A stretch of DNA of 64,000 bases from Cytophagaceae bacterium (GTDB taxonomy: Bacteria; Bacteroidota; Bacteroidia; Cytophagales; Spirosomataceae), in assembly GCA_016722655.1 (NCBI GenBank), contig JADKIR010000004.1:1736001-1800000 (forward strand). Direction: 5' to 3'. Made by a program: the position numbers and the translations under genes. The notes below the pieces were generated by a model. That model worked only from the letters and a program-made list of their open reading frames with translations. It searched no databases and was not told the origin of the DNA. Below are positions 34,263-42,805 of the stretch, piece by piece (position 1 is the stretch's first letter; each line of letters begins with the position of its first letter).

Positions 34263-34726
34263 TGGCAAATATTTTCAATGATGATTTCAGGGATTTTATC
34301 AGAGCTTTGAATAAGGCGAATGTCGAGTATATTTTGGTTGGAGGATACTCAGTAATTTTACATGGTTATGCCAGAACAACCGGTGATTTAGATGTTTGGG
34401 TAAAACCAACTCAAGAGAATTATTTGAACTTAGAGTCCGCATTTAAGCTTTTTGGAATGCCATTGTTTGATCTTACTAATGATAAGTTTCTCAATACGGA
34501 ACAATTTGATGTTTTTATTTTTGGCAGACCTCCGGTATCTATAGAAATCTTAACATTAGTCAAAGGCCTTGATTTCGAGGAGGCATTTAAAGGTTCCAGA
34601 TATTTTGAAGATAACGGATTGGCAATTCGGACTATTCAGTTTCATCACCTTATTGAAGCGAAAAAAGCAGCCGGAAGAAGTAGAGATATAAATGATATAG
34701 AGCAACTTATAAAAAAGAACTCTTAA
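34262..34726 (+). CDS. Nucleotidyltransferase-superfamily protein (AbiEii/DUF6036-like)
   Basis: A 154-residue protein with the minimal nucleotidyltransferase fold. The signature GGYSVILHGYARTTGDLDVW contains the GGxS motif and the DxD pair for metal binding (DLDVW); a third acidic position is likely in EQFDVFIF. The C-terminal HHLIEAKKAAGRSRDINDIEQL matches AbiEii-like and DUF6036 proteins, which include toxins that transfer nucleotides to tRNA. It is translationally coupled to the small gene before it. No HEPN partner is present. Confidence 0.8.
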   Translation: MANIFNDDFRDFIRALNKANVEYILVGGYSVILHGYARTTGDLDVWVKPTQENYLNLESAFKLFGMPLFDLTNDKFLNTEQFDVFIFGRPPVSIEILTLVKGLDFEEAFKGSRYFEDNGLAIRTIQFHHLIEAKKAAGRSRDINDIEQLIKKNS

Positions 34727-34844
34727 CAATTGTAATTTTTTCTTAATTTTTGATCTCTATCTCCTTAGCTATTCTAGTTTGAAAAATTATATTTATTAAC
34801 AATATTGATTTAAAAAACCTGCGATTCCACCTGAAAATTTGCCC

Positions 34845-34852
34845 TACCTTTG
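34845..34852 (+). promoter_or_regulatory. Bacteroidota -7 element upstream of the DEAD-box helicase
   Basis: TACCTTTG fits TAnnTTTG and lies 15 bases before the ATG at 34868, giving a very short 5' leader. The -33 element is not clear. Confidence 0.45.
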
Positions 34853-34867
34853 CATAAAAAACAAAAC

Positions 34868-36007
34868 ATGTCTTTCCAATCTCTCGGACTATCTAAACCT
34901 TTGCTGGATGCCATCGAAAAGATGGAATATGCTGAGCCGTATCCTATTCAGCAGAAGGCCATTCCGGTGATTCTGAAAGGCAGGGATTTACAAGCCAAGG
35001 CCCAAACTGGTTCGGGCAAAACTGCCAGTTTTGTTTTGCCCATTTTGGAGCTTTTTCAGCAAAAAAAAACATCAAGAAACTTACATCTAAAAGTACTGGT
35101 CCTGGCTCCTACTCGTGAACTAGCTATGCAGATTAGCGAAGTATTTACTTCATTTTCAGCAGGTTTACCCATTGCTCCTAAAAATTTGGCGGTTTATGGC
35201 GGTGTGCCGCTGAACCAGCAAATGCTCAAACTAAAAAACACCGAGATATTGGTAGCAACACTTGGAAGGTTGCTCGACTTGGTCTCGACGAACTCCATTC
35301 ATTTGGGTAAAATAGAGATATTGGTACTCGACGAAGCCGACAAAATGCTTGATATGGGATTTCAAGACGAAATGGCTGACATTCTGAGATTGATTCCTAC
35401 GAAAAGACAAAATCTGTTGTTTTCGGCAACCCTTGACCCCAAGCTGGACAAAATAAAATCTTCGGTGCTGCATGAGCCCGAAATCATTGAGATTGAGCCG
35501 GAAGTGTTGAATCTGGATTTGATAAAACAAACGGCCTATATTGTAAAACCCGAGAAAAAAGGACCACTTTTACGTCATCTGATTGTATCTCAAAATATGC
35601 AGCAAGTGCTGGTTTTTGTATCTAGTACCCGCACTGCCGACAATGTGGTGGCCAAACTCAAGAAAAACGGAATAAATGCCTCAGCAATCCATAGCGATAA
35701 ATCACAAAGTGCTCGTAGTGAGGCTTTAAGTGGCTTTAAAAATGGCAATGTCATTGTTTTGGTGGCCACAGATATCGCCTCGAGAGGTATTGATATTGTT
35801 CAACTTCCGACTGTGATTAATTACGAATTGCCTCGCTCACCCAAAGATTATGTACATAGAATTGGGCGGACTGGGCGAGCCAAGGCCAGCGGAGAAGCCA
35901 TTTCTTTGGTTACTGACGAGGAGGAGCATCATTTTTATATTATTCAGAAAAAAATGGGGCGAAAAGTTGAGAAAATTGATGCCGAAACGCTGGAATTTGG
36001 TTTTTAA
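34868..36007 (+). CDS. DEAD-box ATP-dependent RNA helicase
   Basis: A 379-residue RNA helicase of RhlE type without a long tail. In order: Q motif (FQSLGLSKPLLDAIEKM ... PYPIQQKAIP), Walker A AQTGSGKTASF, APTRELA, Walker B VLDEADKMLDMGF, motif III SATL, the C-terminal RecA domain with ATDIASRGID, and HRIGRTGRA. It unwinds structured RNA, probably in ribosome assembly or cold adaptation. The short C-terminal tail distinguishes it from RhlB or DeaD. The ATG at 34868 follows a weaker TTG at 34850. Confidence 0.94.
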   Translation: MSFQSLGLSKPLLDAIEKMEYAEPYPIQQKAIPVILKGRDLQAKAQTGSGKTASFVLPILELFQQKKTSRNLHLKVLVLAPTRELAMQISEVFTSFSAGLPIAPKNLAVYGGVPLNQQMLKLKNTEILVATLGRLLDLVSTNSIHLGKIEILVLDEADKMLDMGFQDEMADILRLIPTKRQNLLFSATLDPKLDKIKSSVLHEPEIIEIEPEVLNLDLIKQTAYIVKPEKKGPLLRHLIVSQNMQQVLVFVSSTRTADNVVAKLKKNGINASAIHSDKSQSARSEALSGFKNGNVIVLVATDIASRGIDIVQLPTVINYELPRSPKDYVHRIGRTGRAKASGEAISLVTDEEEHHFYIIQKKMGRKVEKIDAETLEFGF

Positions 36008-36019
36008 AAGTAATAGATT

Positions 36020-37042
36020 GTGAATAAAATTATAATTTTTGTTTTAAGTGTTTTTGCAAATGTTTCCTTAGCCCAAACCCATTTGCAAGAAAAAATTGAT
36101 AGTCTATTAAATGTAACGCAACCTCGGGCATTTAATGGCGTTGTTATGATTTCTCAAAATGGTAAAACGCTGTATCAAAATGCTGTAGGTTTAGCAAAAT
36201 CGGAAAATAATGAAAAGCTTAATCCAGGCAGCAAGTTTGTTTTACTCTCTAACAGTAAGCAAATTACGGCAGTTTTGGTTTTGAGAGAAGTGGATAAAGG
36301 AAAAATAGATTTACAAAAAAATATTCGTACTTATCTACCAAATTATCAACAAAAATGGGCGGATTCGGTTAATATCCATCAATTGCTCAATCATACTTCC
36401 GGTATAGTAAATTTAGAAAAACCGTTGGCTACAAAACCCGGTTCTACATTTAAATACACCGATTTGAATTATATTCTTTTGGGAAAAATTGTGGAGGCGG
36501 TTACAAAAAATACATACGAAAATGTTGTAAATGAATTGTTTAGCATTTGTGGAATGGGAAATTCTGGATATCCCAATAGTGCTATTCAAAATGCTCTGGT
36601 TAATGGTTTTCATTTTTCAGAAAAAAGAGAAGAGGTTTCAAAATACATCATTCCAAAAGATAGAATTCCGGCAGCCGGCCTGGTTTCTACCGTTTCTGAT
36701 TTGGTAATTTGGAACGAAAAACTCCATAATGGAAAACTCTTAAAACCACAATCTTATCAGAAAATGATTTCGTATGATATCCTGGCTCAACACGATGTTT
36801 TTGGTGAAAAAGCAATTGGCTACGGATACGGAATCAGGATAAATGATCAATCTGAAATCACTGAATTTGGCCATACAGGCATCGTACCCGAACAAGGATT
36901 CACCTCTGTGAATTTATATTATCCTAAAACCAAAACTAGCATAATTGTTCTTGAAAATCAGTGTTTTGACGATTTTAGTATCAGTTACTATTTTGAAGCC
37001 GAGGTAAGGAAAATAGTATTAGAAAGTGGGATTTTGAAATAA
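36020..37042 (+). CDS. Exported serine hydrolase of the beta-lactamase/class C family
   Basis: A 340-residue exported hydrolase: signal peptide about 1-18 (IIIFVLSVFANVSLAQ), then a beta-lactamase-fold domain. The active serine is in LLSNSKQITA (SxxK), the second motif is KYTDLNYILLG (Y-x-D where classical class C enzymes have YxN), and the third is FGHTGIVP (HTG for KTG). Proteins of this type are mostly esterases or D-aminopeptidases, not beta-lactamases. It starts with GTG, 12 bases after the helicase, so read-through is likely. The substrate is unknown. Confidence 0.85.
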   Translation: MNKIIIFVLSVFANVSLAQTHLQEKIDSLLNVTQPRAFNGVVMISQNGKTLYQNAVGLAKSENNEKLNPGSKFVLLSNSKQITAVLVLREVDKGKIDLQKNIRTYLPNYQQKWADSVNIHQLLNHTSGIVNLEKPLATKPGSTFKYTDLNYILLGKIVEAVTKNTYENVVNELFSICGMGNSGYPNSAIQNALVNGFHFSEKREEVSKYIIPKDRIPAAGLVSTVSDLVIWNEKLHNGKLLKPQSYQKMISYDILAQHDVFGEKAIGYGYGIRINDQSEITEFGHTGIVPEQGFTSVNLYYPKTKTSIIVLENQCFDDFSISYYFEAEVRKIVLESGILK

Positions 37043-37060
37043 AAAAAGAGCCGAAGCCCT
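37041..37060 (-). terminator. Rho-independent terminator of the TIM-barrel gene, with TTCG tetraloop
   Basis: On the minus strand AGGGC-TTCG-GCTCT is followed by a run of seven T residues. It lies 27 bases after the stop at 37088. Confidence 0.75.
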
Positions 37061-37087
37061 TTGTTTATTTTTAATAGAAATTAAATT

Positions 37088-38140
37088 TCAGCTAAGTGCA
37101 TTTTTGCAAAACTCCAGACATTTCTGAACTTCTTTTACCGAATTAGAGCCTTCTGGAATTTTGTATTCCAGCTCCACAGTAGCCGGGAAGGCATATTTAC
37201 CAGTCTGCATTTGTTTCAAAAGCTCTTTCAAAGGAGTATCTCCAGTACCCCAGGGCAGGTTGCCTTTGCCATTAGCCGGAGTTTGGCGGTCTTTGATGTG
37301 CATGCTCACAATGTTTTTGTTCATTTTCTTAACAAAATCCAATGGTTCAGTATTTCCGGCAGCCACAAAATGACCAAAGTCAAGGTTCATGGCATTGCCG
37401 GGGCTTTGTGCCAATGCAGTATCCCAGAAAGTGGGTGTTTGTTGCTCATGACCATGATAACCCACTTTTACGCCATATTTAACGGCCAGTTTCCCCAATC
37501 TTAGCGTTTGGTTATCATCAGACGGGTGTTCCAAAGTAACATGGCTGGCACCCAAAGCTTTTGCGGCTTTCATACCAAAAGCAACTTCTTCATCTGAATT
37601 ATCTTTCCCGAAAGCATCAGGCTTGAAACCATAGATTTTTACCCCTGCTTTTTTAAACATTTTACCAACTTCTTCAAACTTATTGAAAGATACAGAACTA
37701 CGCCATTTTTTCACTTCGGCTCTGTATTTCTTCATCAGAGCATCGGCTTCATCCAGTTTTTTGGTTTCTTCTTCAGTCATTGGCTGTTTTTCTCTTCTTT
37801 TTCTCATCAGAGGGAATAAAGTTCTGAAATCCACCGGATTTTTTGGTTTACCTGCAAAGACTTCGGCGGGGTCACCCATCAGTTCGGTAGCACTTAAACC
37901 GCTATCAAGAATATATTGCAAAGTGGCCTCCAAACTCTGGTCGGGCATTTCTCGGAAAGAATAAGTAATAACGCCTATCTGAACGCCTTTTATCAATGAA
38001 CCTTTTTGGTATAAATCAGTCAGAATTGCTGGCCCGGCAAAAAGTTTTGAACCTCCGGCGACTATTCCGGCAGTGAGGCCCAGATTTTTTAAAAAACTCC
38101 TTCTGGAGGCATTCTGTATTTCGTTTTCCATTTTTGTCAT
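37088..38140 (-). CDS. Sugar phosphate isomerase/epimerase (xylose-isomerase-like TIM barrel), Tat-exported
   Basis: A 350-residue protein. A twin-arginine signal (ASRRSFLKNLGLTAGIVAGG) leads an AP-endonuclease-2-type TIM barrel. Metal-site landmarks are VTLEHPSDD, VGYHGHEQQT, MNLDFGHFVAAG and VSMHIKDRQ, the usual Glu/His/Asp/His set of the family. Such exported isomerases occur with Gfo/Idh/MocA oxidoreductases and DUF1080 proteins, both of which are in the window though not adjacent. It stands alone here. The start at 38140 or at Met4 are both possible. Confidence 0.88.
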   Translation of the reverse strand: MTKMENEIQNASRRSFLKNLGLTAGIVAGGSKLFAGPAILTDLYQKGSLIKGVQIGVITYSFREMPDQSLEATLQYILDSGLSATELMGDPAEVFAGKPKNPVDFRTLFPLMRKRREKQPMTEEETKKLDEADALMKKYRAEVKKWRSSVSFNKFEEVGKMFKKAGVKIYGFKPDAFGKDNSDEEVAFGMKAAKALGASHVTLEHPSDDNQTLRLGKLAVKYGVKVGYHGHEQQTPTFWDTALAQSPGNAMNLDFGHFVAAGNTEPLDFVKKMNKNIVSMHIKDRQTPANGKGNLPWGTGDTPLKELLKQMQTGKYAFPATVELEYKIPEGSNSVKEVQKCLEFCKNALS

Positions 38141-38341
38141 ATTTATTTTAGTAAAAATACAATTATTTCTGAAACTGCTTTCTAAATATGGACTATAGTA
38201 TTGCCTTTTTCGACCTTTTAGCCTTTTGAATCGATTTCTTTTTAATCTTGAAAATATATATTTCTAAACTTTCCGACATTAATATGGTTTTATTTCCAGA
38301 CTGAGTTTTTGAAAAATTAATATTCTAAAAAAGATTTATAA

Positions 38342-38791
38342 ATGAAGCGATTGGAAGTACAACAGTTTTTACCCATGAGTCTTACCGATGCCTGGGATTT
38401 TTTTTCATCTCCAAAAAACCTGAATGAGATTACACCAGCGGATATGACTTTTAAGATTTTGGGAAATATCCCTCAAAAGATGTACGAAGGGCTGATGATT
38501 AGATACCAAGTTTCGCCCATGTTTAACATTCCGTTGGATTGGGTTACAGAGATTACACATGTAAAAGAGAATAAGTTTTTTGTGGATGAGCAGCGAATCG
38601 GCCCATATAATATTTGGCATCATGAGCATCATTTTGAAGAAAAAGATGGAGGTGTTTTGATGACTGACATCTTGCATTATGATATCGGAAAATGGATTTT
38701 TGGGAAAATTGCAGGCTGGCTTTTTGTCGATAAGAAGGTTAGAGGAATATTTGAGTTTAGAGAGAAAAAACTGAAAGAGCTATTTGCGTAA
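38342..38791 (+). CDS. SRPBCC-family (START-like) ligand-binding protein
   Basis: A 149-residue protein of the SRPBCC superfamily, the helix-grip fold with a deep hydrophobic pocket. The start KRLEVQQFLPMSLTDAWDFFSSPKNLNEITP, abbreviated here, is typical, as are GPYNIWHHEHHFEEKDGG and the late REKKLKELF helix. It is similar to small proteins labelled as cyclase or dehydrase. The ligand cannot be told. It stands alone before the repeat block at 38835. Confidence 0.82.
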   Translation: MKRLEVQQFLPMSLTDAWDFFSSPKNLNEITPADMTFKILGNIPQKMYEGLMIRYQVSPMFNIPLDWVTEITHVKENKFFVDEQRIGPYNIWHHEHHFEEKDGGVLMTDILHYDIGKWIFGKIAGWLFVDKKVRGIFEFREKKLKELFA

Positions 38792-38834
38792 GTTTACTTT
38801 TGTGAAAAATGATAAATATCTGTAAACAAACAAA

Positions 38835-39110
38835 TTACAAGTCCAAAGTGAGCTATCCTGAAGCATGTATTTATTAATTGGAATGAGCTTTAGCCCATTT
38901 TAATAGAAATAAACTAAAAGAATCCGGCTTTGGCCAAATAATCTATATGTCCAAAGTCAGCTGCCCTGAGCATTGTATTTATTCTTCTGAATATTCAAAA
39001 TGATAAATTAACCATTAATTGGAATGGGCTTTAGCCCATTTGTCTAAAGAACAAGCATAAAAGTCAGGCTTTAGCCAAATAACCTACAAGTCCAATGTCA
39101 ATTGCCCTGA
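38835..39110. repeat. Three-copy imperfect repeat block including the 3' end of dinB
   Basis: Three related units follow one another. Read on the minus strand, each ends with a version of TCAGGGCAGCTGACTTTGGA and a stop codon: in dinB itself (stop at 39084), again at 38943-38969, and again at 38835-38862 with CAG changed to TAG. Between them are hairpins AATGGGCT-TT-AGCCCATT (39023-39040), its variant at 38882-38899, and GGCTTTAGCC (39067-39076). The spacing is unequal (141 and 108 bases). The palindromes resemble common Bacteroidota REP sequences. Confidence 0.75.
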
Positions 39111-40166
39111 GGATGGCAATTCTTCATAAAGATTGGCCAGTCCAAGGCCCATCAGCCGTATTCCTTTTGGAAATGGCAACAGATTTTCAATAAATTTCTC
39201 GACGGCCTGGTTGATAATTTCTTTGTTTGAAAACCCTTTTGTAGTAGTTTTTGAGCGAGTAATAATCTCAAAATCAGCATATTTTATTTTTAGCACCAAA
39301 GTCCGCCCAAAAAGACCCTGCTTTCCTGCTCTTTTCAGTAGCTGTTCGGTGAGGGTATAAAGTTCATGATAAATCTCGGAAAGCAATTCCAGGTCTTTGG
39401 AGTACGTATTTTCTACCGAAATCGATTTACTCTCTCTGTTGGGACTCACTTCCCGATGGTCTTGCCCACGAGCGATTTCGAAATAATATTTACCAACCTT
39501 ACCAAAGTTTTTTACCAGAAATTCCAGGCTTTGCACTTTCAGTTCTTTTCCGGTCAGGATGCCCATTTGGATTAACTTTTCGGCAGTTACTTTACCGATT
39601 CCAAAAAATTTATGGATGGGAAGTGCTTCCACAAAAGCAACGGCCTGAGCAGGTTTTATCACACATTGGCCGTTGGGTTTGTTTATATCTGAGGCAGTTT
39701 TTGCCAGAAATTTATTGTAAGAGACTCCAGCCGATGCCGTTAGACCCGTTTTCTCTAATATTTTTTGTCTGATTTCAGTAGCGATTTGGGTGGCGGAGCT
39801 AATGTCTTTTTTATTTTCGGTCACATCAAGATAGGCTTCATCCAGTGAAAGTGGCTCGATGAGGTCGGTATATTCAGCAAATATTTCTCTGATCTGACCT
39901 GAGATTTCTTTATATCTGTCAAAACGGGGCATTACAAAAATAAGCTCTGGACAAAGTCTCTTCGCGGTTTTAGAGGGCAGGGCTGATCGCACTCCAAATT
40001 TCCTGGCCTCATAACTAGCCGCAGCCACTACTCCCCGTTCGGCACTTCCTCCAACGGCGACCGGCTTTCCCCGAAGCTCCGGATTATCATGCTGCTCTAC
40101 CGAAGCGAAAAACGCATCCATGTCGATATGGATGATTTTCCGAACCTTACCAGCGATATTTTCCAT
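39084..40166 (-). CDS. dinB: DNA polymerase IV (DinB), second copy
   Basis: A 360-residue Y-family polymerase, closer to classical DinB than the copy at 1568. IHIDMDAFFASVEQ holds the first catalytic aspartates, PLSLDEAYLDV the SLDE pair, and SAGVSYNKFLAKTASD the fingers/palm signature. The little finger follows, and the protein ends in GQLTLDL, a typical beta-clamp binding tail. The stop codon and that tail lie inside the repeat block downstream. Its ATG overlaps the end of the L,D-transpeptidase gene by 20 bases. Confidence 0.95.
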   Translation of the reverse strand: MENIAGKVRKIIHIDMDAFFASVEQHDNPELRGKPVAVGGSAERGVVAAASYEARKFGVRSALPSKTAKRLCPELIFVMPRFDRYKEISGQIREIFAEYTDLIEPLSLDEAYLDVTENKKDISSATQIATEIRQKILEKTGLTASAGVSYNKFLAKTASDINKPNGQCVIKPAQAVAFVEALPIHKFFGIGKVTAEKLIQMGILTGKELKVQSLEFLVKNFGKVGKYYFEIARGQDHREVSPNRESKSISVENTYSKDLELLSEIYHELYTLTEQLLKRAGKQGLFGRTLVLKIKYADFEIITRSKTTTKGFSNKEIINQAVEKFIENLLPFPKGIRLMGLGLANLYEELPSSGQLTLDL

Positions 40167-40833
40167 CTTTGACCACTTTTATGGCTGGAAGTTTATGATT
40201 TTTTTCGAAAAAAGTGTAGCCTGGAGATAAATTTTGCCAAAAAACAAAGTTTGGATTGGTTTTGTAATCCTCAAGTTTCTCCATTTTGAATGGGAAAATA
40301 TGTACTTCTATTTGCCCATAGTTTTTGGCCATGGCAGCGATAAAATATACTTCTTTTATCATATCGTCGGTAAGTGGCAGGCAGCCCACAGTCACATCAG
40401 AGCCATGTATGAAAATATCGCCTCCGGGCTTCTTTTTATCGCTAAGTTTTTTGTCCGAAGCATTGGGATAGTTTATGCCCAAAGACAAATAGTAAGAGCT
40501 TAGTGGATTAAAACGATCAATGTGGTAAAAACCTTCAGGGACTTGCAGGTCGCCTTCTTTTCTTTTTGGACCTAAAATTCCCGAGGAAGCAGCGATTTTG
40601 TAGGTTTTCAGCAAAGAAAATTCTGAGCTTTTTCCTGATTTTATCCACAACTCCAGGCTTTTTTCTTGTTTAAAAGCCCTGATAAAAATTTGAAAAGGCT
40701 TATTTTCAAATCCCTTTTCTTTCAATAATTCTTCAATATATTTCCTTTTTTCCTCATAAGAATCCTTCACTCTTTCGTATTGGAGTTGAGTTTGGAGGAA
40801 GGATTGGGCAAAGGAATTATTCAAAAATGCCAT
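40147..40833 (-). CDS. L,D-transpeptidase (YkuD family, YafK-like)
   Basis: A 228-residue protein with the YkuD catalytic signature IHGSDVTVGCLPLTD, in which His and Cys form the active site; family members link peptidoglycan to other partners or act as amidases. The annotated ATG at 40833 gives only MAFLNNSFAQ, the last half of a signal peptide. The frame is open a little further (KLFFLFSI before it), with no start codon before a stop. Upstream ATGs exist in other frames, so a one-base shift in the A6/A6/T5 runs at 40839-40859 would restore a full signal peptide. It overlaps dinB by 20 bases. Confidence 0.85.
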   Translation of the reverse strand: MAFLNNSFAQSFLQTQLQYERVKDSYEEKRKYIEELLKEKGFENKPFQIFIRAFKQEKSLELWIKSGKSSEFSLLKTYKIAASSGILGPKRKEGDLQVPEGFYHIDRFNPLSSYYLSLGINYPNASDKKLSDKKKPGGDIFIHGSDVTVGCLPLTDDMIKEVYFIAAMAKNYGQIEVHIFPFKMEKLEDYKTNPNFVFWQNLSPGYTFFEKNHKLPAIKVVKDGKYRW

Positions 40834-40918
40834 TATGGAAAAAAGAAAAAATAATTTTTAAAGGAAACTGAAAGGCTCTCCATTTTAAATTCTTTAACAT
40901 TCTCACAAAATATTTTAC

Positions 40919-42772
40919 TCATTCCTTCAACCTCATCACCTCAATACTACTCGTTCCAAAAACTCTATGAGTTGCTTTTATAAAATCACTTTCTTTTGCC
41001 TGATAGATATTGGGAATATACTTCTGAGGGTTAATGTCAAACAGTGGAAAGGCCGTTGACTGCACATGCACCATAATTTTATGGCCTTTTTTGAACGTAT
41101 GCAGCACATCCTGGAGCTTGAAATCTATGTTGGTCAAGGTGTTGGCTTTCAGAGGGCTGGGCTCTGAAAACGAATTCCTGAATCTCGCCCGCATTACTTC
41201 ACTACGTACCATCTGCTGATAACCGCCATAGGTGGTACAGTTGCTGGCAAACTCACTGTTGGGTTCATCACCTGGATATACATCGATGAGTTTTACAAAA
41301 TAATCGGCATCGGTACCTGTGGTGCTGATTTTGAGATGAGTCATGATGCTGCCGGTTAATGTAATATCTTCCGAAAGTTCGTCTGTTTCAAAAGTCAAAA
41401 CATCTGTTCTTCTTGACGCAAATCGCTGATCCTCACTCATATATCGGCGTGGTGAAAATCCGAGAATCTGGTCAGGGTCTTCGGTATAGGGGACCGGTTT
41501 TTTGGGATCAGAAATATACTCAGCAGCCCCTTTAGAATCAGATTTATCTAGTTTTCCGTTTGGATTTAGATAAAGAGTTATCTTCTCAACATTCTTGGAA
41601 GGATATTCTTCGAAAGTCTTCCACGCTTTCTTTCCGGTATCAAACATATAGGCGTCTGGAAGTCCGGAATTCTTGTCTCCGCTACCTTTCAGAAAATGCT
41701 TAAAAAACTTCAGTTCAATCTGACTTTGGTAAAAGGTTGATATACTATCCCCAAAATACACATTGGAATGAAAATGATGACCCGACTCCCTAGCCCAGTC
41801 CCCATGGCCAAATGGCCCCATCACAATCGTATTGTAGTTGTCGGGATGTGCTTTTTCTATGGTTTGATACACATTTAGAGGTCCATATAGGTCTTCGGCA
41901 TCAAACCAGCCACCCACTGTCATAAAAGCTGGGAGATTTTTGGCTGCTTTCAGGTGAGGCAAGGTATTTCGTTTTTTCCAGAAATCATCATAATTGGGGT
42001 GTTGTACGATTTCGTTCCAGAAGAAATTGTCTTTGTATTGCTCTGAAAACTTGCTCAGCGGCTGCATCGATTTATACCATTCGAAGCCGTCTTTGGTTTT
42101 AATTTCCGGAAACTGAAAATTAAACCAGTTGTCGGAAGTCGGTTGCGGATTCTGAACACCAAAAACAGGGAAAGTCAAGCCATAACCCAGTGTAAAAGCA
42201 CCGTTATGATGAAAATCTTCAAAGAAAAAGTCTGTAACAGGTGCTTGCGGTGATACCGCTTTCAAAGCCGGATGACCTGAAAGAGCCCCAACTACCGTAT
42301 AAAAGCCGGGATAAGATATGCCATGAATACCAACCCGTCCATTGTTATTGGGGACATTTTTTACCAACCAATCTATGGTATCGTAGGTGTCGCTCGACTC
42401 ATCTACGTCGGTAGGTTTCGTTTTGGGATTAACCTGTGGCGTCACATTGGTCCAGGTGCCTTCTGACATATATCGGCCCCGAACATCTTGTTCTACAAAT
42501 ATAAATTTCTCTCTGGTAAACGAAGGCGAGTGCATCACTGCAGGCATCTCATCTTTGCCGTAATATCCTATCGAATAGCAGGTTCGGTTCATTAAAATTG
42601 GATATGAATTAGTAGTCGATGCATCTTTTGGGATGTAGATATTGGTAAATAGTTTCACGCCATCACGCATGGTGATGTTGGCCTGCATTTTGGTATAATT
42701 TTCTTTGGTATCAATTTGGGCAAAAGACCTAATCGTAAAGAGAAAAATGGTCAGGGTTAAGAATTTTTTCAT
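40919..42772 (-). CDS. CocE/NonD-family exported hydrolase (X-Pro dipeptidyl-peptidase-like)
   Basis: A 617-residue exported alpha/beta hydrolase. Signal peptide about 1-19 (FAQ end), then the S15 domain with the nucleophile in GIHGISYPGFYT (GxSxxG-like), EQDVRGRYMSEG forming the oxyanion region, and GPFGHGDWARESG carrying the catalytic histidine. The C-terminal galactose-binding-like jelly roll begins near 490 (VLTFETDEL). Members cleave peptides after proline or act as glutaryl-7-ACA acylase or cocaine esterase. Length fits the family. It is probably periplasmic or secreted. Confidence 0.9.
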   Translation of the reverse strand: MKKFLTLTIFLFTIRSFAQIDTKENYTKMQANITMRDGVKLFTNIYIPKDASTTNSYPILMNRTCYSIGYYGKDEMPAVMHSPSFTREKFIFVEQDVRGRYMSEGTWTNVTPQVNPKTKPTDVDESSDTYDTIDWLVKNVPNNNGRVGIHGISYPGFYTVVGALSGHPALKAVSPQAPVTDFFFEDFHHNGAFTLGYGLTFPVFGVQNPQPTSDNWFNFQFPEIKTKDGFEWYKSMQPLSKFSEQYKDNFFWNEIVQHPNYDDFWKKRNTLPHLKAAKNLPAFMTVGGWFDAEDLYGPLNVYQTIEKAHPDNYNTIVMGPFGHGDWARESGHHFHSNVYFGDSISTFYQSQIELKFFKHFLKGSGDKNSGLPDAYMFDTGKKAWKTFEEYPSKNVEKITLYLNPNGKLDKSDSKGAAEYISDPKKPVPYTEDPDQILGFSPRRYMSEDQRFASRRTDVLTFETDELSEDITLTGSIMTHLKISTTGTDADYFVKLIDVYPGDEPNSEFASNCTTYGGYQQMVRSEVMRARFRNSFSEPSPLKANTLTNIDFKLQDVLHTFKKGHKIMVHVQSTAFPLFDINPQKYIPNIYQAKESDFIKATHRVFGTSSIEVMRLKE

Positions 42773-42805
42773 TCTTGATGATGATTTTTTGATAAAGTTA
42801 AAAAA

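Noticed and set aside
36020..37042. Reading the serine hydrolase as an antibiotic-resistance beta-lactamase
   Set aside because: The second motif is YTD and the third HTG, typical of esterase or peptidase relatives rather than true class C beta-lactamases.
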